NCBI GenBank assembly: GCA_019358835.1
Contig: JAHHIH010000020.1
Location: 1 to 64,000 of the forward strand
Length of the DNA: 64,000 nucleotides
Direction of reading: 5' to 3'
DNA from: Tildeniella torsiva UHER 1998/13D
GTDB lineage: Bacteria > Cyanobacteriota > Cyanobacteriia > Phormidesmidales > Phormidesmidaceae
The translations under genes and the position numbers were made by a program. Below, in pieces: positions 1-8,961 of this stretch (position 1 is its first letter; each line of letters starts with the position of its first letter). A model generated the notes under the pieces. It did no database searches, was not told where the DNA came from, and saw only the letters and a program-made list of their open reading frames with translations.

Positions 1-62
1 TGCGGCGAAGATAGTGAGGGGGTTGCCCCTTGTCAAAATAGCTCGATGCCAGGTTCCTCTTT

Positions 63-106
63 AACAACCCTCTCGACCCCCTAAGGTCGAGAGGGTTGTT
101 TTTTTT
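63..106 (+). terminator. Rho-independent terminator
   Basis: A perfect 16-bp inverted repeat (63-78 against 85-100) with a 6-nt loop is followed by a run of ten T (97-106). This is a textbook intrinsic terminator on the plus strand for a gene that ends to the left of the window. The opposite strand has no comparable T run. Confidence 0.9.
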
Positions 107-246
107 CCATGTCTACGGGCAATCGGAGAAGGTATTGATTGCGTTGGCTTGAATTATTCTCATTAGGTCATTTGCTTAAATCTCAGAACTATAGAGACAG
201 GTTGGAAAAGGCAGTTTCTTTATCTTTAGATGGGATTTAACCTATA

Positions 247-304
247 GCTATAAAAGCCTTACCCCAAGTCAATGGAGATTAACTTGGGGTAAGGCTTTTA
301 TAGC
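247..304 (-). terminator. Long perfect hairpin, probable terminator of the secreted-protein gene
   Basis: A perfect 23-bp inverted repeat (247-269 against 282-304) with a 12-nt loop begins 18 bp past the stop codon of the leftward gene at 322-729. The stem itself supplies a short U-rich stretch but no long T tract follows, so it may work as a bidirectional terminator or an mRNA 3'-end stabiliser. The arms are unusually long for a terminator. Confidence 0.7.
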
Positions 305-321
305 ATGTACAGTGCGGTTTG

Positions 322-729
322 TTAGTTTTCGCGGATGGTGAGGTTGTAGCTAGTGGGAGTCGGGCTGCTGTTGCCAATGAAAAAAGAGTAGGTGCCTTGA
401 TTTAGCAACCCTGGGGCATTGATAGCTCCACCACCGCCAGTGTGGCATTCGCTAAAGCCGTTGCTGCCTTGAATGAGCAAGGTAAGGCCACTGGTGCCGC
501 TGACAGCAATGTCAACGGCGGCAAAATCTTGATTGACCTGCAAGATCTGAACTGCGCCATCACCTAGAACGCCACAGTTGGAAGGACGGCTAGGATTAAC
601 AGAACCGTTGGCTTGCACAGGCTGGGTGAGAGGGGTTTGGGCGACGGGCTGAGCTGAGGCCACACCTGTGCCCAGAGCCAAAGTGAGGGCGGCGGCGGGC
701 AGATTGAGGAATTTAATCAAAGTTTTCAT
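322..729 (-). CDS. Small secreted protein with PPC-like beta domain
   Basis: The 135-residue product starts with a classical Sec signal peptide: basic MKTLIK, a hydrophobic core to about residue 22, then cleavage after ASA (VASAQP). The mature part is short and rich in Ser, Gly, Asn and Thr, and ends in a beta-rich segment (GTYSFFIGNSSPTPTSYNL) resembling bacterial pre-peptidase C-terminal domains. Two Cys, at about residues 52 and 95, could form a disulfide after export. An AGGA ribosome-binding site lies upstream of the ATG and a 23-bp hairpin follows the stop. It is monocistronic and divergent from the next gene. Export is well supported; the PPC resemblance is tentative and no enzymatic motif is visible. 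Confidence 0.75.
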   Translation of the reverse strand: MKTLIKFLNLPAAALTLALGTGVASAQPVAQTPLTQPVQANGSVNPSRPSNCGVLGDGAVQILQVNQDFAAVDIAVSGTSGLTLLIQGSNGFSECHTGGGGAINAPGLLNQGTYSFFIGNSSPTPTSYNLTIREN

Positions 730-1002
730 GGCGTGTCCTGCTCATTTAGGAGCGTTTTTCCTATGTCTCTATAGTATCCAGAGATACAGGAGGGTGTGAC
801 AGTAAATGTGCCAGATTTCAAGGTGCCTAGGTTCTATATGAATATTTGAAATACTGGGGGATATTGGGGCCAAAAGCCGCCGGAATGAGAGGCCTTCGCT
901 ATTATGAGAGGCAATTATGCTGAAAAATTGGGGTCAGCTGATCTGGCGGCGATCGCTCGGTAACCCCGGTAAGTTCAGACTCCGGATCGTTTCGGGTTCT
1001 CT

Positions 1003-3171
1003 ATGGCACCGACCTCTCGTTCTCAGCCGATTTCAGCCCAGGTCGCTGCTGCGCGGGGGCGGGAACAGCTGTCGGCAGTTCGCAGTTTATCCCTGAGACG
1101 TTTAGCGGCTTGGGGGCTAGAAGTTGGGCTGCTGGTGAGTACTGTGGCGCTACCCTGGGGATTGGGAGAGGTGGTACGGCGATCTTCTGCTACGGCCGTA
1201 GTGCCTTTAACCCCCGCAGTGGCTGGGGTTCAGAGGGCGCTTGCTCGCCCATTGGGCCTATCGCGTCAGCGGCTAGTTACCGATGTGCCTCTTCTGACAA
1301 ATGTACTGTGGTTTAGTACCCTGGTGCTGCCAACAGCCTTGGTCGCTAGCCAGCTGTACAGCCTGGCTAGCCGGGGTAAAACCTGGCCGAAGGCTTGGCT
1401 GGGGTTGCAAGTCGTGGCGATCGACCGATCGGTGCCCGGCATCCAGACAACCCTGGTACGGGAAGTGGGGCGTTGGGGTGTGCCCGTGGTAGCGGCCTAT
1501 GGCCTATGGCTCGGCAGCGGAGCGTTTCCCAGTTTGCCGTGGTTAGGGGGGCTGGCGATCGCCTGTGGGTTGGGGGCAGGGGCCATCGGGCAGACTAGCC
1601 GTTCGCGGTTGACCTGGTACGATTCTTTAGCGGGAACTCGGGTTGTGCTGTTGCGGGGAGGGCAGGTACCGATTCGGTATCTGCCTGGGGCTGATGGTCA
1701 TAGCCATCCTTCTTTTAGAGAAGGGGATTCTGCATTGCTGGCGACACCGCTAGAGGGGTTGACGACGGAAGAGTATGGTGGCCTGACTGCCATTGTGCTC
1801 TCCCCAGCCGAGGCGGCGGCGGTGCTGGGGCCGCAGGGCTGGCGGCGGCATTTGCCTGTTCTATGGGCCTTGGCCGGAGTAGCTTTGCTGGGGGGCCTGT
1901 GGCTAGATCGACGACTGCCGCCCGTGGGGCAAGAAAAGGATGCGCTGTTTTTGGCCTTGGTGGAAAATCTTAGCCGCAATGCCACGTCGTTTAGCGATCG
2001 CCAAGCGGCCGCTTTGGCTTTAGCTAGCAGCCAAGATGCTCGCGCCATACCACTACTGGTAGACATGCTGGCTCAGAGCGGTGACCCTGACCTGCTCAAC
2101 ACCTTACAGCAGGCCCTAGTCACCCTTGGGCCACCGGCTGTTCTTCACTTGCAGCAACTCAATCTGGCTCTGGCTAACGATCTGATAGCTCTGCCTCCAG
2201 AGCAACGATTGATTCCGCAGCTGCGGCAGCGCACGGTAAAGCGTACCCTGAATAAAATCTTAGTGCTGCACAGCGGTAACCTTAACCAGGTTGACCTGAG
2301 CGGTACCAATTTGGGCTATGTGATCGAAAGTCCTGATGCCTTTACTCTGATGCTAGAGCAGCAGCATCTAGCGGGCATTGTCTGGCGCAATGGGATGCTT
2401 TTTGGGGCGCGGTTTCGCAAGGCCAAATTTTTTGATCCCGGTGCCGATGGCCGTCCGGATACCTTTGACGATTGGATTACTGACTTTAGTGGATCAGATC
2501 TAACGGAGACAAGTTTTGTAGCGGCCCACCTCCGCCACGCCGTTTTTCGGAACACGAGTTTGCTGCGGGCCAACCTGAGCAATTCTCTAGCGGCCTACGC
2601 CGATTTTTCTGGAGCCAACGCCAGCAGCGCTTGGTTGATTGCTGCAGACGTGAGCCATGGCAACTTTAACGGCACCAGCTTGGTAGGGGCCGACCTGACT
2701 GATGCCAACCTGAGCCAGGCTACACTAGTCAACGCTCGTCTGCGGCAGGCTTACTTGGCAGGGGCGACTCTGGTCTCTGCAAATCTGACCCAGGCGGATT
2801 TGACTGACGCCAACTTGAAAGAGGCGGATTTGACGGCCGCTAACCTGCGGCAGGCTAACCTAAGTAATGGTGGGTTACAAGGGGCTAATTTGACCCATGC
2901 CAATCTGGAGGGGGCCAACCTGGAGGGGGCCAACCTGGAGGGAACCGTATTGGCAAGGGCGAATTTGGCTGAGGTAAATCTAGCTGGAGCGCGGTTTTTT
3001 ACGGCAGAGCGATCGCCCAATGATGCTTTTGTGACGGCGATCGCTGCGCCAGAGACCACCGCAGTGCTAGAGGGAGTAGACTTTTCCAAGACGCTGAACC
3101 TAGAGGGCGAGCAGCTAGAGTATGTCTGTCGTCAGGGCGGACTTCATCCCGCCTGTCGAGCTGAGTTTTAA
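1003..3171 (+). CDS. RDD-domain membrane protein fused to HEAT-like and pentapeptide repeats
   Basis: The 722-residue protein has three visible parts. Residues about 25-230 are an RDD-type membrane domain: an Arg-containing first helix (LRRLAAWGLEVGLL), a GKTWPKAWLGLQVV loop and a WYDSLAGTRVVLL end. Residues about 310-390 form a helical segment with HEAT-like character (QDARAIPLLVDML). From about residue 425 to 690 there is a long series of A(D/N)LXX pentapeptide repeats predicted to form a right-handed quadrilateral beta helix, capped by a short tail with two Cys. RDD proteins are membrane proteins of mostly unknown function, some implicated in ion exchange; the pentapeptide solenoid is probably a cytosolic interaction platform. 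The start is ATG without a clear Shine-Dalgarno. It may be co-transcribed with the Ycf20-like gene 72 bp downstream. Confidence 0.8.
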   Translation: MAPTSRSQPISAQVAAARGREQLSAVRSLSLRRLAAWGLEVGLLVSTVALPWGLGEVVRRSSATAVVPLTPAVAGVQRALARPLGLSRQRLVTDVPLLTNVLWFSTLVLPTALVASQLYSLASRGKTWPKAWLGLQVVAIDRSVPGIQTTLVREVGRWGVPVVAAYGLWLGSGAFPSLPWLGGLAIACGLGAGAIGQTSRSRLTWYDSLAGTRVVLLRGGQVPIRYLPGADGHSHPSFREGDSALLATPLEGLTTEEYGGLTAIVLSPAEAAAVLGPQGWRRHLPVLWALAGVALLGGLWLDRRLPPVGQEKDALFLALVENLSRNATSFSDRQAAALALASSQDARAIPLLVDMLAQSGDPDLLNTLQQALVTLGPPAVLHLQQLNLALANDLIALPPEQRLIPQLRQRTVKRTLNKILVLHSGNLNQVDLSGTNLGYVIESPDAFTLMLEQQHLAGIVWRNGMLFGARFRKAKFFDPGADGRPDTFDDWITDFSGSDLTETSFVAAHLRHAVFRNTSLLRANLSNSLAAYADFSGANASSAWLIAADVSHGNFNGTSLVGADLTDANLSQATLVNARLRQAYLAGATLVSANLTQADLTDANLKEADLTAANLRQANLSNGGLQGANLTHANLEGANLEGANLEGTVLARANLAEVNLAGARFFTAERSPNDAFVTAIAAPETTAVLEGVDFSKTLNLEGEQLEYVCRQGGLHPACRAEF

Positions 3172-3243
3172 CGCTTGGCGGCATAGCGAACCGTTATCGA
3201 CCCACGGTTTAGAGATTACAGAGGCATTTTGAGGGGTTAACCC

Positions 3244-3597
3244 ATGCAGCGCACCCGTTTAAGTACCCTTGTTGACGATCTGGGCGATCAGCTGAGTCTG
3301 TGGTTGATTAACCCCTGGCGGCGGGTTTCGCTGGTGTTGATTAGCCTGCTGCTAGGCTACTTTTTTGCGGTGTCTTTGGCGTCAATTGCAGGCCAGGCCG
3401 CCACCCAAGATACAGTTGTCTCAGCGTTTTTAGTACTGGGGGCAGAGCTGATCAGCTGGCTGGTGTATAGCCGTCGCTGGCGCGACCCAGCCCTGGTAAA
3501 AACGGTGCCAAAACCGGTTTGGCTAGACTGCATCAACAGTTTTAAGATTGGGGCGATCTACGCCCTGAGCGTGGAGGCCTTTAAACTGGGCAGTTAG
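3244..3597 (+). CDS. ycf20: Ycf20-like (DUF565) membrane protein
   Basis: The 117-residue protein matches the Ycf20/DUF565 pattern: an N-terminal RLSTLVDDLG segment, an NPWRRVSLVLISLLLGYFF transmembrane helix, a second hydrophobic helix, an RRWRDP turn, and a closing FKIGAIYALSVEAFKLGS. Plastid and green-algal relatives have been linked to non-photochemical quenching; the cyanobacterial role is unsettled. The gene follows the RDD-pentapeptide gene by 72 bp on the same strand. Its stop overlaps the stop of the convergent KDPG aldolase gene by 4 bp, leaving no room for a terminator between them, so antisense read-through in both directions is likely. Confidence 0.85.
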   Translation: MQRTRLSTLVDDLGDQLSLWLINPWRRVSLVLISLLLGYFFAVSLASIAGQAATQDTVVSAFLVLGAELISWLVYSRRWRDPALVKTVPKPVWLDCINSFKIGAIYALSVEAFKLGS

Positions 3598-4244
3598 CGC
3601 GAGGAGTCTGTACTGGCCAGGGTCTCTACCAACTGGGCCGCCAGAGTTGTAATGGTGGCCCAGTTTTGCTCAGCTACGGCGGTTTTGGGGAATAGGCTGG
3701 TGGAGAGGCCAACGGCGATCGCCCCCGCCTTCAGCATATCCCCGGCATTCTCAACGGTTATCCCACCGGTAGGGATCAGCGGAATGTGAGGTAGCGGCCC
3801 CTGTAAGCTACGGATATAGCTGGCTCCACCCACGGCGTTAACTGGAAACACCTTAACGGCTGTTGCTCTGGCGTGCCAGGCGGTAACAACTTCGTTAGGC
3901 GTTAGAGCACCTGGCACAATAGGAATTTCCATCTCTTGGGCCAGCCCAGTGATTGTCAGATCGGTATGGGGGCAAAAGCAAAACTGCGCCCCAGCGCTCG
4001 CAGCGGCTTTCAGATCGGCTTTAGATAGGGCTGTGCCAATGCCGATGGTGCAGTGGGGTAGTCGGTGTCTGAGCTTGCTGACCAAATCCCCAGGATGAAA
4101 GCTATTCCAGGTAATCTCGATTAGGTGAATACCGCCGGCGGCGGCGGCTTCTGCCATGGCCAGCCCCCGATTGAGATCAGGGGCGCGGATAACGGCGATC
4201 GCCCGGTGCTGCCGCAGCAGACTCAAAAACGTGTCTTTGTCCAT
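3594..4244 (-). CDS. eda: 2-dehydro-3-deoxyphosphogluconate (KDPG) aldolase
   Basis: The 216-residue protein is a class I KDPG/KHG aldolase, which splits KDPG into pyruvate and glyceraldehyde-3-phosphate in the Entner-Doudoroff route. The Schiff-base lysine is K131 in AVKVFPVN. The general-base glutamate is E43 in EITWNS (the family more usually has EITLRT), and R20 in AVIRA binds substrate carboxylate or phosphate. The glycine-rich phosphate site IPTGGITVENA is present. Length fits the family (about 205-215). It lies 140 bp downstream of the potC-like gene on the same strand, but a separate promoter is possible. Its 3' end overlaps the convergent Ycf20-like gene by 4 bp. Confidence 0.93.
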   Translation of the reverse strand: MDKDTFLSLLRQHRAIAVIRAPDLNRGLAMAEAAAAGGIHLIEITWNSFHPGDLVSKLRHRLPHCTIGIGTALSKADLKAAASAGAQFCFCPHTDLTITGLAQEMEIPIVPGALTPNEVVTAWHARATAVKVFPVNAVGGASYIRSLQGPLPHIPLIPTGGITVENAGDMLKAGAIAVGLSTSLFPKTAVAEQNWATITTLAAQLVETLASTDSSR

Positions 4245-4384
4245 TGGCCCATCGTAGAAGCATGGGCTAGGAGATGAGGCAATGGGGAAACATTTTTAAG
4301 ATTTTGGAGGGGCTACCGGATTTCGACGTCCCAGGCATTGCCAATCATTCCGCCAAAATCTAAAATCCCAATTCCCAAATTTCC

Positions 4385-5200
4385 TTATGCCTTACCCCGC
4401 TGCCGCTTGACCACAGCGTTGTAGGCAAAGAAGGCAATTAAAATCAGCGACGCCGAGAAAATGGTCGTCAACGTGCCCAGGGCGTAGAGGGCGGGCGACG
4501 TAACGTTGGTGGTCATACCAAAGATTTCCAGCGGCAGCGTGTTGCTCTGGCCTGACACCAGCGACGTGCGGGTAAATTCGTCGTAGGAGAGGGTGAAGGT
4601 GAGCAGCCCTACCCCCAGTAAGCTGGGGGCAATCAGCGGCATTACAATTTCCCAAAAGGTTTTTGAATCGGTGGCCCCCAGGTCACGAGCGGCCTCTTCG
4701 TAGGAGGGGTTAAAGCGGTTGAAGATGCCTAGCATAATCAAAAATGCGATGGGCAAAGTCCAGGTTAGGTGAGCCCCTAGGCCGGAGGTAAACCAGTTAG
4801 TGGGCCAGCCCATCACCTGAAACACTACGCCAATACCCAACGAAACCAGGATGCTCGGCACGATCAGACTGGCGATGGTCATGTAGAAAATCACCGTGGA
4901 TCCCTTGAACCGCTGGCGAAAGCCCATGCTGGCAAGCACCGAAGCCGTAATCGTAATGGCCATGACGGCAATGCCAAGGATGAGCGATCGCACAAACGGC
5001 TCAATAAAATTGCCCACTCGCTGCTCTTGAAATACCTGCCCCAGCCAATAAAAGCTAAAGCCTCGCATCGGAAAGGTCAACCCGCCCTCTGGCCCCTGCA
5101 TGGACAGCATAAAAATGGTGATCATCGGGCCGTAGAGAAACAGCACGAACAGACAGAAGAACGCCAGCAGTAGGTAATAGGTCAGTGAGCGTTTTTGCAT
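4385..5200 (-). CDS. potC: ABC transporter permease, PotC type (spermidine/putrescine family)
   Basis: The 271-residue inner-membrane protein has about six hydrophobic helices, beginning with SLTYYLLLAFFCLFVLFLYGP, and the cytoplasmic EAA loop (ARDLGATDSKTFWEIVMP, then LIAPSLLG) that docks on the ATPase. Order and sequence match the PotC/PotI second permease of polyamine-type importers. It is the last gene of the potA-potD-potB-potC set. The gap to potB is 185 bp, larger than typical within an operon. Substrate specificity cannot be read from the permease; putrescine, spermidine or a related cation is the family default. Confidence 0.88.
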   Translation of the reverse strand: MQKRSLTYYLLLAFFCLFVLFLYGPMITIFMLSMQGPEGGLTFPMRGFSFYWLGQVFQEQRVGNFIEPFVRSLILGIAVMAITITASVLASMGFRQRFKGSTVIFYMTIASLIVPSILVSLGIGVVFQVMGWPTNWFTSGLGAHLTWTLPIAFLIMLGIFNRFNPSYEEAARDLGATDSKTFWEIVMPLIAPSLLGVGLLTFTLSYDEFTRTSLVSGQSNTLPLEIFGMTTNVTSPALYALGTLTTIFSASLILIAFFAYNAVVKRQRGKA

Positions 5201-5385
5201 AGGTAATGGCTGGGGGGTGACTGTAGGGTTTCCCGTGGATTGCGCTTGAAGAACACAGCTAATTCAGAAAGACTTCCCAAAAAAGACTGACTTTAGAACT
5301 GACTTTAGATAGGAGAAATTTCGTAGGCTTTGCCTCAGTGAGCTACTTTAGTAACGACTCTGCTCGGCAGCAAAATCGCCTATCC

Positions 5386-6240
5386 TTACAACTCCTTACG
5401 AATATCTAGCACTCGTAGAATCGAAACGATAATCAGCATCGTCACGGCCAGCAGCACGATCGCATTCGCTGCCGCTAAGGGATACTGTAAACTGCCAATC
5501 TGGGTCTGAATTAGCTTGCCAACGGAGGCTGATTGTCCCCCACCCATTAGCCGCACCGTCACAAACTCGCCCATGATCAGCGTGACGATAAAAATAGAAC
5601 CGATCGCAATACCTGGAGCCGACAGCGGCAAGATCACTTCCTTAAAGACTTGCAGACCAGACGCGCCAAGGTCTTCGGCAGCGGTCACTAGGGAGCGTTC
5701 GATCCGCATCAGGCTATTAAAAATTGGCGCAATCATAAAGATGATGTACAGGTGCACCATCCCCAGCACCACCGCGAAGTCGGAGAAGAGCAAAAACTGT
5801 AGCGGCTCCTGGATCAGACCAACGCCCATGAGTCCCTGGTTAACCAATCCCTCTCGCCCCAGCAGCGGCACCCAGGAGATCATGCGGATAATATTCGATG
5901 TCCAAAAGGGAATGGTACAGACCAGAAACAGCAGAATTTGCCACTCCAGCTTCGGTACATGGAACGCCAAAAAATAGGCCACCGGGTAGCCAATTAGCAG
6001 CGTCGCCAGCCATGTTAAAGCTAAGAATTTAAAGGTATTCAGGTAGGTCTTAAAGGTGACATCGGTCAAAATGCCTCGATAGTTATCGAGGGTAAAGGCC
6101 GGAGTCATCGAGTAGCCGTTAAATTCCCAAAAGCTCACTACCCCAATCATCAGAATGGGAAACACCAAAAACATTAGAAAGACCAAGGTCTGCGGTGTGA
6201 TCAGCGCGTAGGGCTTCAGGCTTTTCCAGGTTTCAGACAT
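5386..6240 (-). CDS. potB: ABC transporter permease, PotB type (spermidine/putrescine family)
   Basis: The 284-residue inner-membrane protein has about six transmembrane helices, starting with YALITPQTLVFLMFLVFPIL, and a periplasmic loop before helix 2, as in PotB/PotH. The EAA coupling motif is EDLGASGLQVFKEVILPLSA. It would pair with the PotC-type permease downstream to form the membrane channel, driven by the PotA-type ATPase and fed by the PotD-type binding protein upstream. A palindromic repeat (6281-6373) sits in the 167-bp gap between potD and potB and may trim or attenuate the transcript there. Confidence 0.88.
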   Translation of the reverse strand: MSETWKSLKPYALITPQTLVFLMFLVFPILMIGVVSFWEFNGYSMTPAFTLDNYRGILTDVTFKTYLNTFKFLALTWLATLLIGYPVAYFLAFHVPKLEWQILLFLVCTIPFWTSNIIRMISWVPLLGREGLVNQGLMGVGLIQEPLQFLLFSDFAVVLGMVHLYIIFMIAPIFNSLMRIERSLVTAAEDLGASGLQVFKEVILPLSAPGIAIGSIFIVTLIMGEFVTVRLMGGGQSASVGKLIQTQIGSLQYPLAAANAIVLLAVTMLIIVSILRVLDIRKEL

Positions 6241-6280
6241 GGGAGGTTATTCCAAGGTTATTTGTTCTTGCCTCGGTTGT

Positions 6281-6373
6281 GGCCCTGACCCCCAGCCCCT
6301 CTCCCTCAGGGAGAGGGGAGCCGGAACGCTTCAAAGTCCCTCTCCCCTAGGGAGAGGGATTTAGGGTGAGGGA
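6281..6373. repeat. Dispersed CCCTCTCCC/GGGAGAGGG palindromic repeat, copy 1
   Basis: Two consecutive hairpins are built from CCCTCTCCC-type arms and their complements (around 6296-6318 and 6337-6359), joined by a spacer containing AGCCGGAA and TTCAAAGTCC. The same arrangement recurs at 26661-26759 and, more divergent, at 29659-29751. Here it lies between potD and potB inside a transcription unit. It is a repetitive extragenic palindrome of a type common in filamentous cyanobacteria. Confidence 0.85.
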
Positions 6374-6407
6374 GCCGCACGGCATCAAGAAACCGGGGGA
6401 TCGGAAT

Positions 6408-7712
6408 CTACGACGCAATAAACTCGTTCCACTTCTGCACGAGGTAGGTGTTTTCTTCCATAGTCGAGTTCCAGCAGACGATGTTGCCAAAGCGCTCGTC
6501 GAAGGAGCCGCCATCGCGACTGACGCCAGACTTGGCCAGGGTTTTGCCGAAGGGGTCAACGATGTCTTCGGCGGCGGGCTTGCCCTCGTACCAAAAATCC
6601 CACTCGGAGGTAGACATAAACTTGCGGGCGGTCTCGGGGGCGGCGCTGTAGTAGCCCTGCCGCCCAAGGAATGCGCCTACCCAGCCGTCGAGCATCCAGT
6701 TGATGTACTCGTAGGCGGCATCGAGGTTGACCCCCTCTAGGTTTTTGGAGAGGCCAATGCCGCCGCCCCAGCCCCGATAGCCTTCCTTGAGGGGGGCGTA
6801 GATGCACTCAATGCCCTGGGACTGCACCGCCGTCACCGCTGGCGACCACATCGATTGCAGCACCACTTCCCCAGAACTCATCAGGTTGACCGACTCGTCA
6901 AAGGTCTTCCAAAAAGCGCGGAACTGACCGTTGGCCTTTTGCTCTTTGAGAATTTCGATGATCTGGTCAATTTCGGCCTTGGTCATGTTGCCCTTGTCGG
7001 CAAAGCTCATGAGCCCGAGCGACTCGGCCACCATGGCGGCATCCATAATGCCGATTTGCGGAATGTCGAGGATGGAGGTTTTGCCCTTAAATTCTTCGTT
7101 AAATAGCTCGCCCCAGCTCTCAATAGTGCGGCCTACCAGGTCGGGGCGGTAGCCCAGGGTGTCGGCGTTGTACTGGAAGGGAATCAGGGTGGCGTAGTCG
7201 GTGGGGGTAGCCGAAAACTCGCTGGAGTCAGGCCCGGTGAGATACTGCACCTTGAAGGGAGCAGTGCCCTGGGAGGTTTCGACCGGCATGCCTTTGAACT
7301 CGCCAGTTCTAAAGAACGACACAATTTTGTCGTAGTTGGTGATGCGTTTGATGTCGATGGGCTGGAGGTTGCCGGAGGGTACCACCAGGGGGAGGCTGAA
7401 GTATTCGCCGTCGAAGATGTCGTACTGACCGGGCTGGGTAATGGCGATTTGATTGTTTTCTTCGGTGCTGAGGGCCCGCATGTCGAACTTAAAGCCTAGG
7501 TCTTCCTGGGCTTTGTCGCGGATGTCGTTGATTTGCGATACGCCAGTGCCAATCAGCCGCAGGGTGACATCTTTGGTTTGGTTGGTGTTGACCTGGGGGC
7601 CGGGGGCCGGGTTATTTGGGGTGCCGGAGGGGGCGGCGCAGCGGGTGGCGGTGAGAAAAGCGCCAGCGGCGAGGCTGGTGCGAATCACTTGGCGGCGAGA
7701 AAACTTACCCAT
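6408..7712 (-). CDS. potD: Extracellular polyamine-type substrate-binding protein with twin-arginine signal
   Basis: The 434-residue protein begins with a twin-arginine leader (SRRQVIRTSLAAGAFL) followed by TATRCAAPSG, which could serve as a lipobox-like cysteine anchor. The mature part is a type II periplasmic binding protein with hallmarks of the PotD/PotF family, including YDIFDGEYFSLPLV, TLIPFQYNADTLGYRPD, LDIPQIGIMDAA and YEYINWMLDG. The reading frame stays open upstream to 7913, but that extension lies inside potA; the ATG at 7712 gives the Tat signal directly at the N-terminus, 73 bp after potA, and is the credible start. It would capture the substrate outside the membrane and deliver it to PotB/PotC. 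Ligand identity is not resolvable by eye. Confidence 0.88.
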   Translation of the reverse strand: MGKFSRRQVIRTSLAAGAFLTATRCAAPSGTPNNPAPGPQVNTNQTKDVTLRLIGTGVSQINDIRDKAQEDLGFKFDMRALSTEENNQIAITQPGQYDIFDGEYFSLPLVVPSGNLQPIDIKRITNYDKIVSFFRTGEFKGMPVETSQGTAPFKVQYLTGPDSSEFSATPTDYATLIPFQYNADTLGYRPDLVGRTIESWGELFNEEFKGKTSILDIPQIGIMDAAMVAESLGLMSFADKGNMTKAEIDQIIEILKEQKANGQFRAFWKTFDESVNLMSSGEVVLQSMWSPAVTAVQSQGIECIYAPLKEGYRGWGGGIGLSKNLEGVNLDAAYEYINWMLDGWVGAFLGRQGYYSAAPETARKFMSTSEWDFWYEGKPAAEDIVDPFGKTLAKSGVSRDGGSFDERFGNIVCWNSTMEENTYLVQKWNEFIAS

Positions 7713-7785
7713 GGTTAGCAATTCAGTAACAACGAATGGTTGAGAAAATGGTAGGAGGAGAACGCTGGCGATGCCTTGCCCAGAG

Positions 7786-8961
7786 CTAGTGGGGCAGATA
7801 CACGCAGTCGGCGGCGGCCCAGTCAAGCACCACCACCTGCCCTTCTTCGAAGGTAGTGGTGAGCCAGTCGGGGGTACGGGCTTTGTACAACACTTCCACG
7901 CCGCTGCGCTCAAGCACCAGGGAGACGCGGGTGACGTAGCCGGTAAACTCTACAGCGGTAATGCGAGCGGTGAGGCGGTTGGTGGCTGGGCCGCAGGCGG
8001 TTGTTTCGGCCTCGGTGAGGGATTTGATCTGCATGAGATCGGCGCGAATGCAGCAGGCGGCTTCGGTACCCACCTGGGCGTAGTCGCCGATGCACAGCAG
8101 GGTGCCCAGGGAGGGGACATCGAGCTGGATGAGCTGGCCATTGGTGTCTTGTACGGCGCTGGTGACGGTGCCTGGGAAGATGTTGTTGTCGCCGGTAAAG
8201 CGGGCCACAAATCTTGACAGAGGTTTGGAGAAGATCTCGGCGGGGGTGCCGACCTGGTCTACCCGACCGTCGTCCATCACCACAATTTGGTCGGATAGGG
8301 AGTAGGCTTCGTCCTGGTTGTGGGTGACTTGAATAAAGGTCATGCCGAACTGACGCTGGAGCTTGCGAAGTTCACCGCGAGTTTTCACCCGCAGCGATTC
8401 GTCGAGGGCGCTGAGGGGCTCGTCGAGCATCAGCACCTGGGGTCGAGTGACGAGGGCGCGGGCGAGGGCAACCCGCTGCTGCTGGCCGCCGCTGAGCTGG
8501 GCGGGTTTGCGATCGCTAAAGCTGCTCAACCCCACCACCTCTAGCATTTCGCCTACGCGATGCTGCCGATCTGCTTGGGTCATGCCGCGCATTTTGAGGC
8601 CAAAATCGACGTTATCCCACACGGTTTTGTGGGGGAATAGGGCGTAGTTTTGAAACATCATGGCGGTGTTGCGCTGGGTGGCCGGAATGTCGTTAATGCG
8701 CGTCTCGCCGATGTAGATGTCGCCCTTGGAAATATCTTCGTGACCCGCAATCATTCGCATGGTGGTGGTTTTGCCACAGCCACTGGGGCCTAATAAACAG
8801 GTATATGACCCGGCGGCAATGTCGAGGGTAATATTTTGAACAGCAGTGAACGAGCCGTAGCTTTTGGTGACATCTCGCAGAGAAACCCCCTTTGCCTCGA
8901 CCTGAAGCTCTTCAGGCACTGTTTCAAGGGTGAGTACTGGTTCCAGTTGTACGTCTTGCAT
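7786..8961 (-). CDS. potA: ABC transporter ATP-binding protein, PotA type
   Basis: The 391-residue cytoplasmic ATPase carries a Walker A (GPSGCGKTT, residues 58-66), Q-loop ([11 protein letters not shown]), signature [15 protein letters not shown], Walker [13 protein letters not shown] and H-loop [12 protein letters not shown]-terminal TOBE-like regulatory domain follows (about residues 290-391), typical of PotA/CUT1 ATPases. It opens the potA-potD-potB-potC set and presumably powers it. The ATG at 8961 gives about 20 extra residues before the ABC core, which is usual for PotA. It is divergent from the fructose PTS operon across a 455-bp gap. Confidence 0.92.
   Translation of the reverse strand: MQDVQLEPVLTLETVPEELQVEAKGVSLRDVTKSYGSFTAVQNITLDIAAGSYTCLLGPSGCGKTTTMRMIAGHEDISKGDIYIGETRINDIPATQRNTAMMFQNYALFPHKTVWDNVDFGLKMRGMTQADRQHRVGEMLEVVGLSSFSDRKPAQLSGGQQQRVALARALVTRPQVLMLDEPLSALDESLRVKTRGELRKLQRQFGMTFIQVTHNQDEAYSLSDQIVVMDDGRVDQVGTPAEIFSKPLSRFVARFTGDNNIFPGTVTSAVQDTNGQLIQLDVPSLGTLLCIGDYAQVGTEAACCIRADLMQIKSLTEAETTACGPATNRLTARITAVEFTGYVTRVSLVLERSGVEVLYKARTPDWLTTTFEEGQVVVLDWAAADCVYLPH

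Noticed and set aside
7713-7913. N-terminal extension of the PotD-type gene
   Set aside because: The extension overlaps potA and is unlike a signal peptide; the internal ATG at 7712 starts a proper Tat leader.
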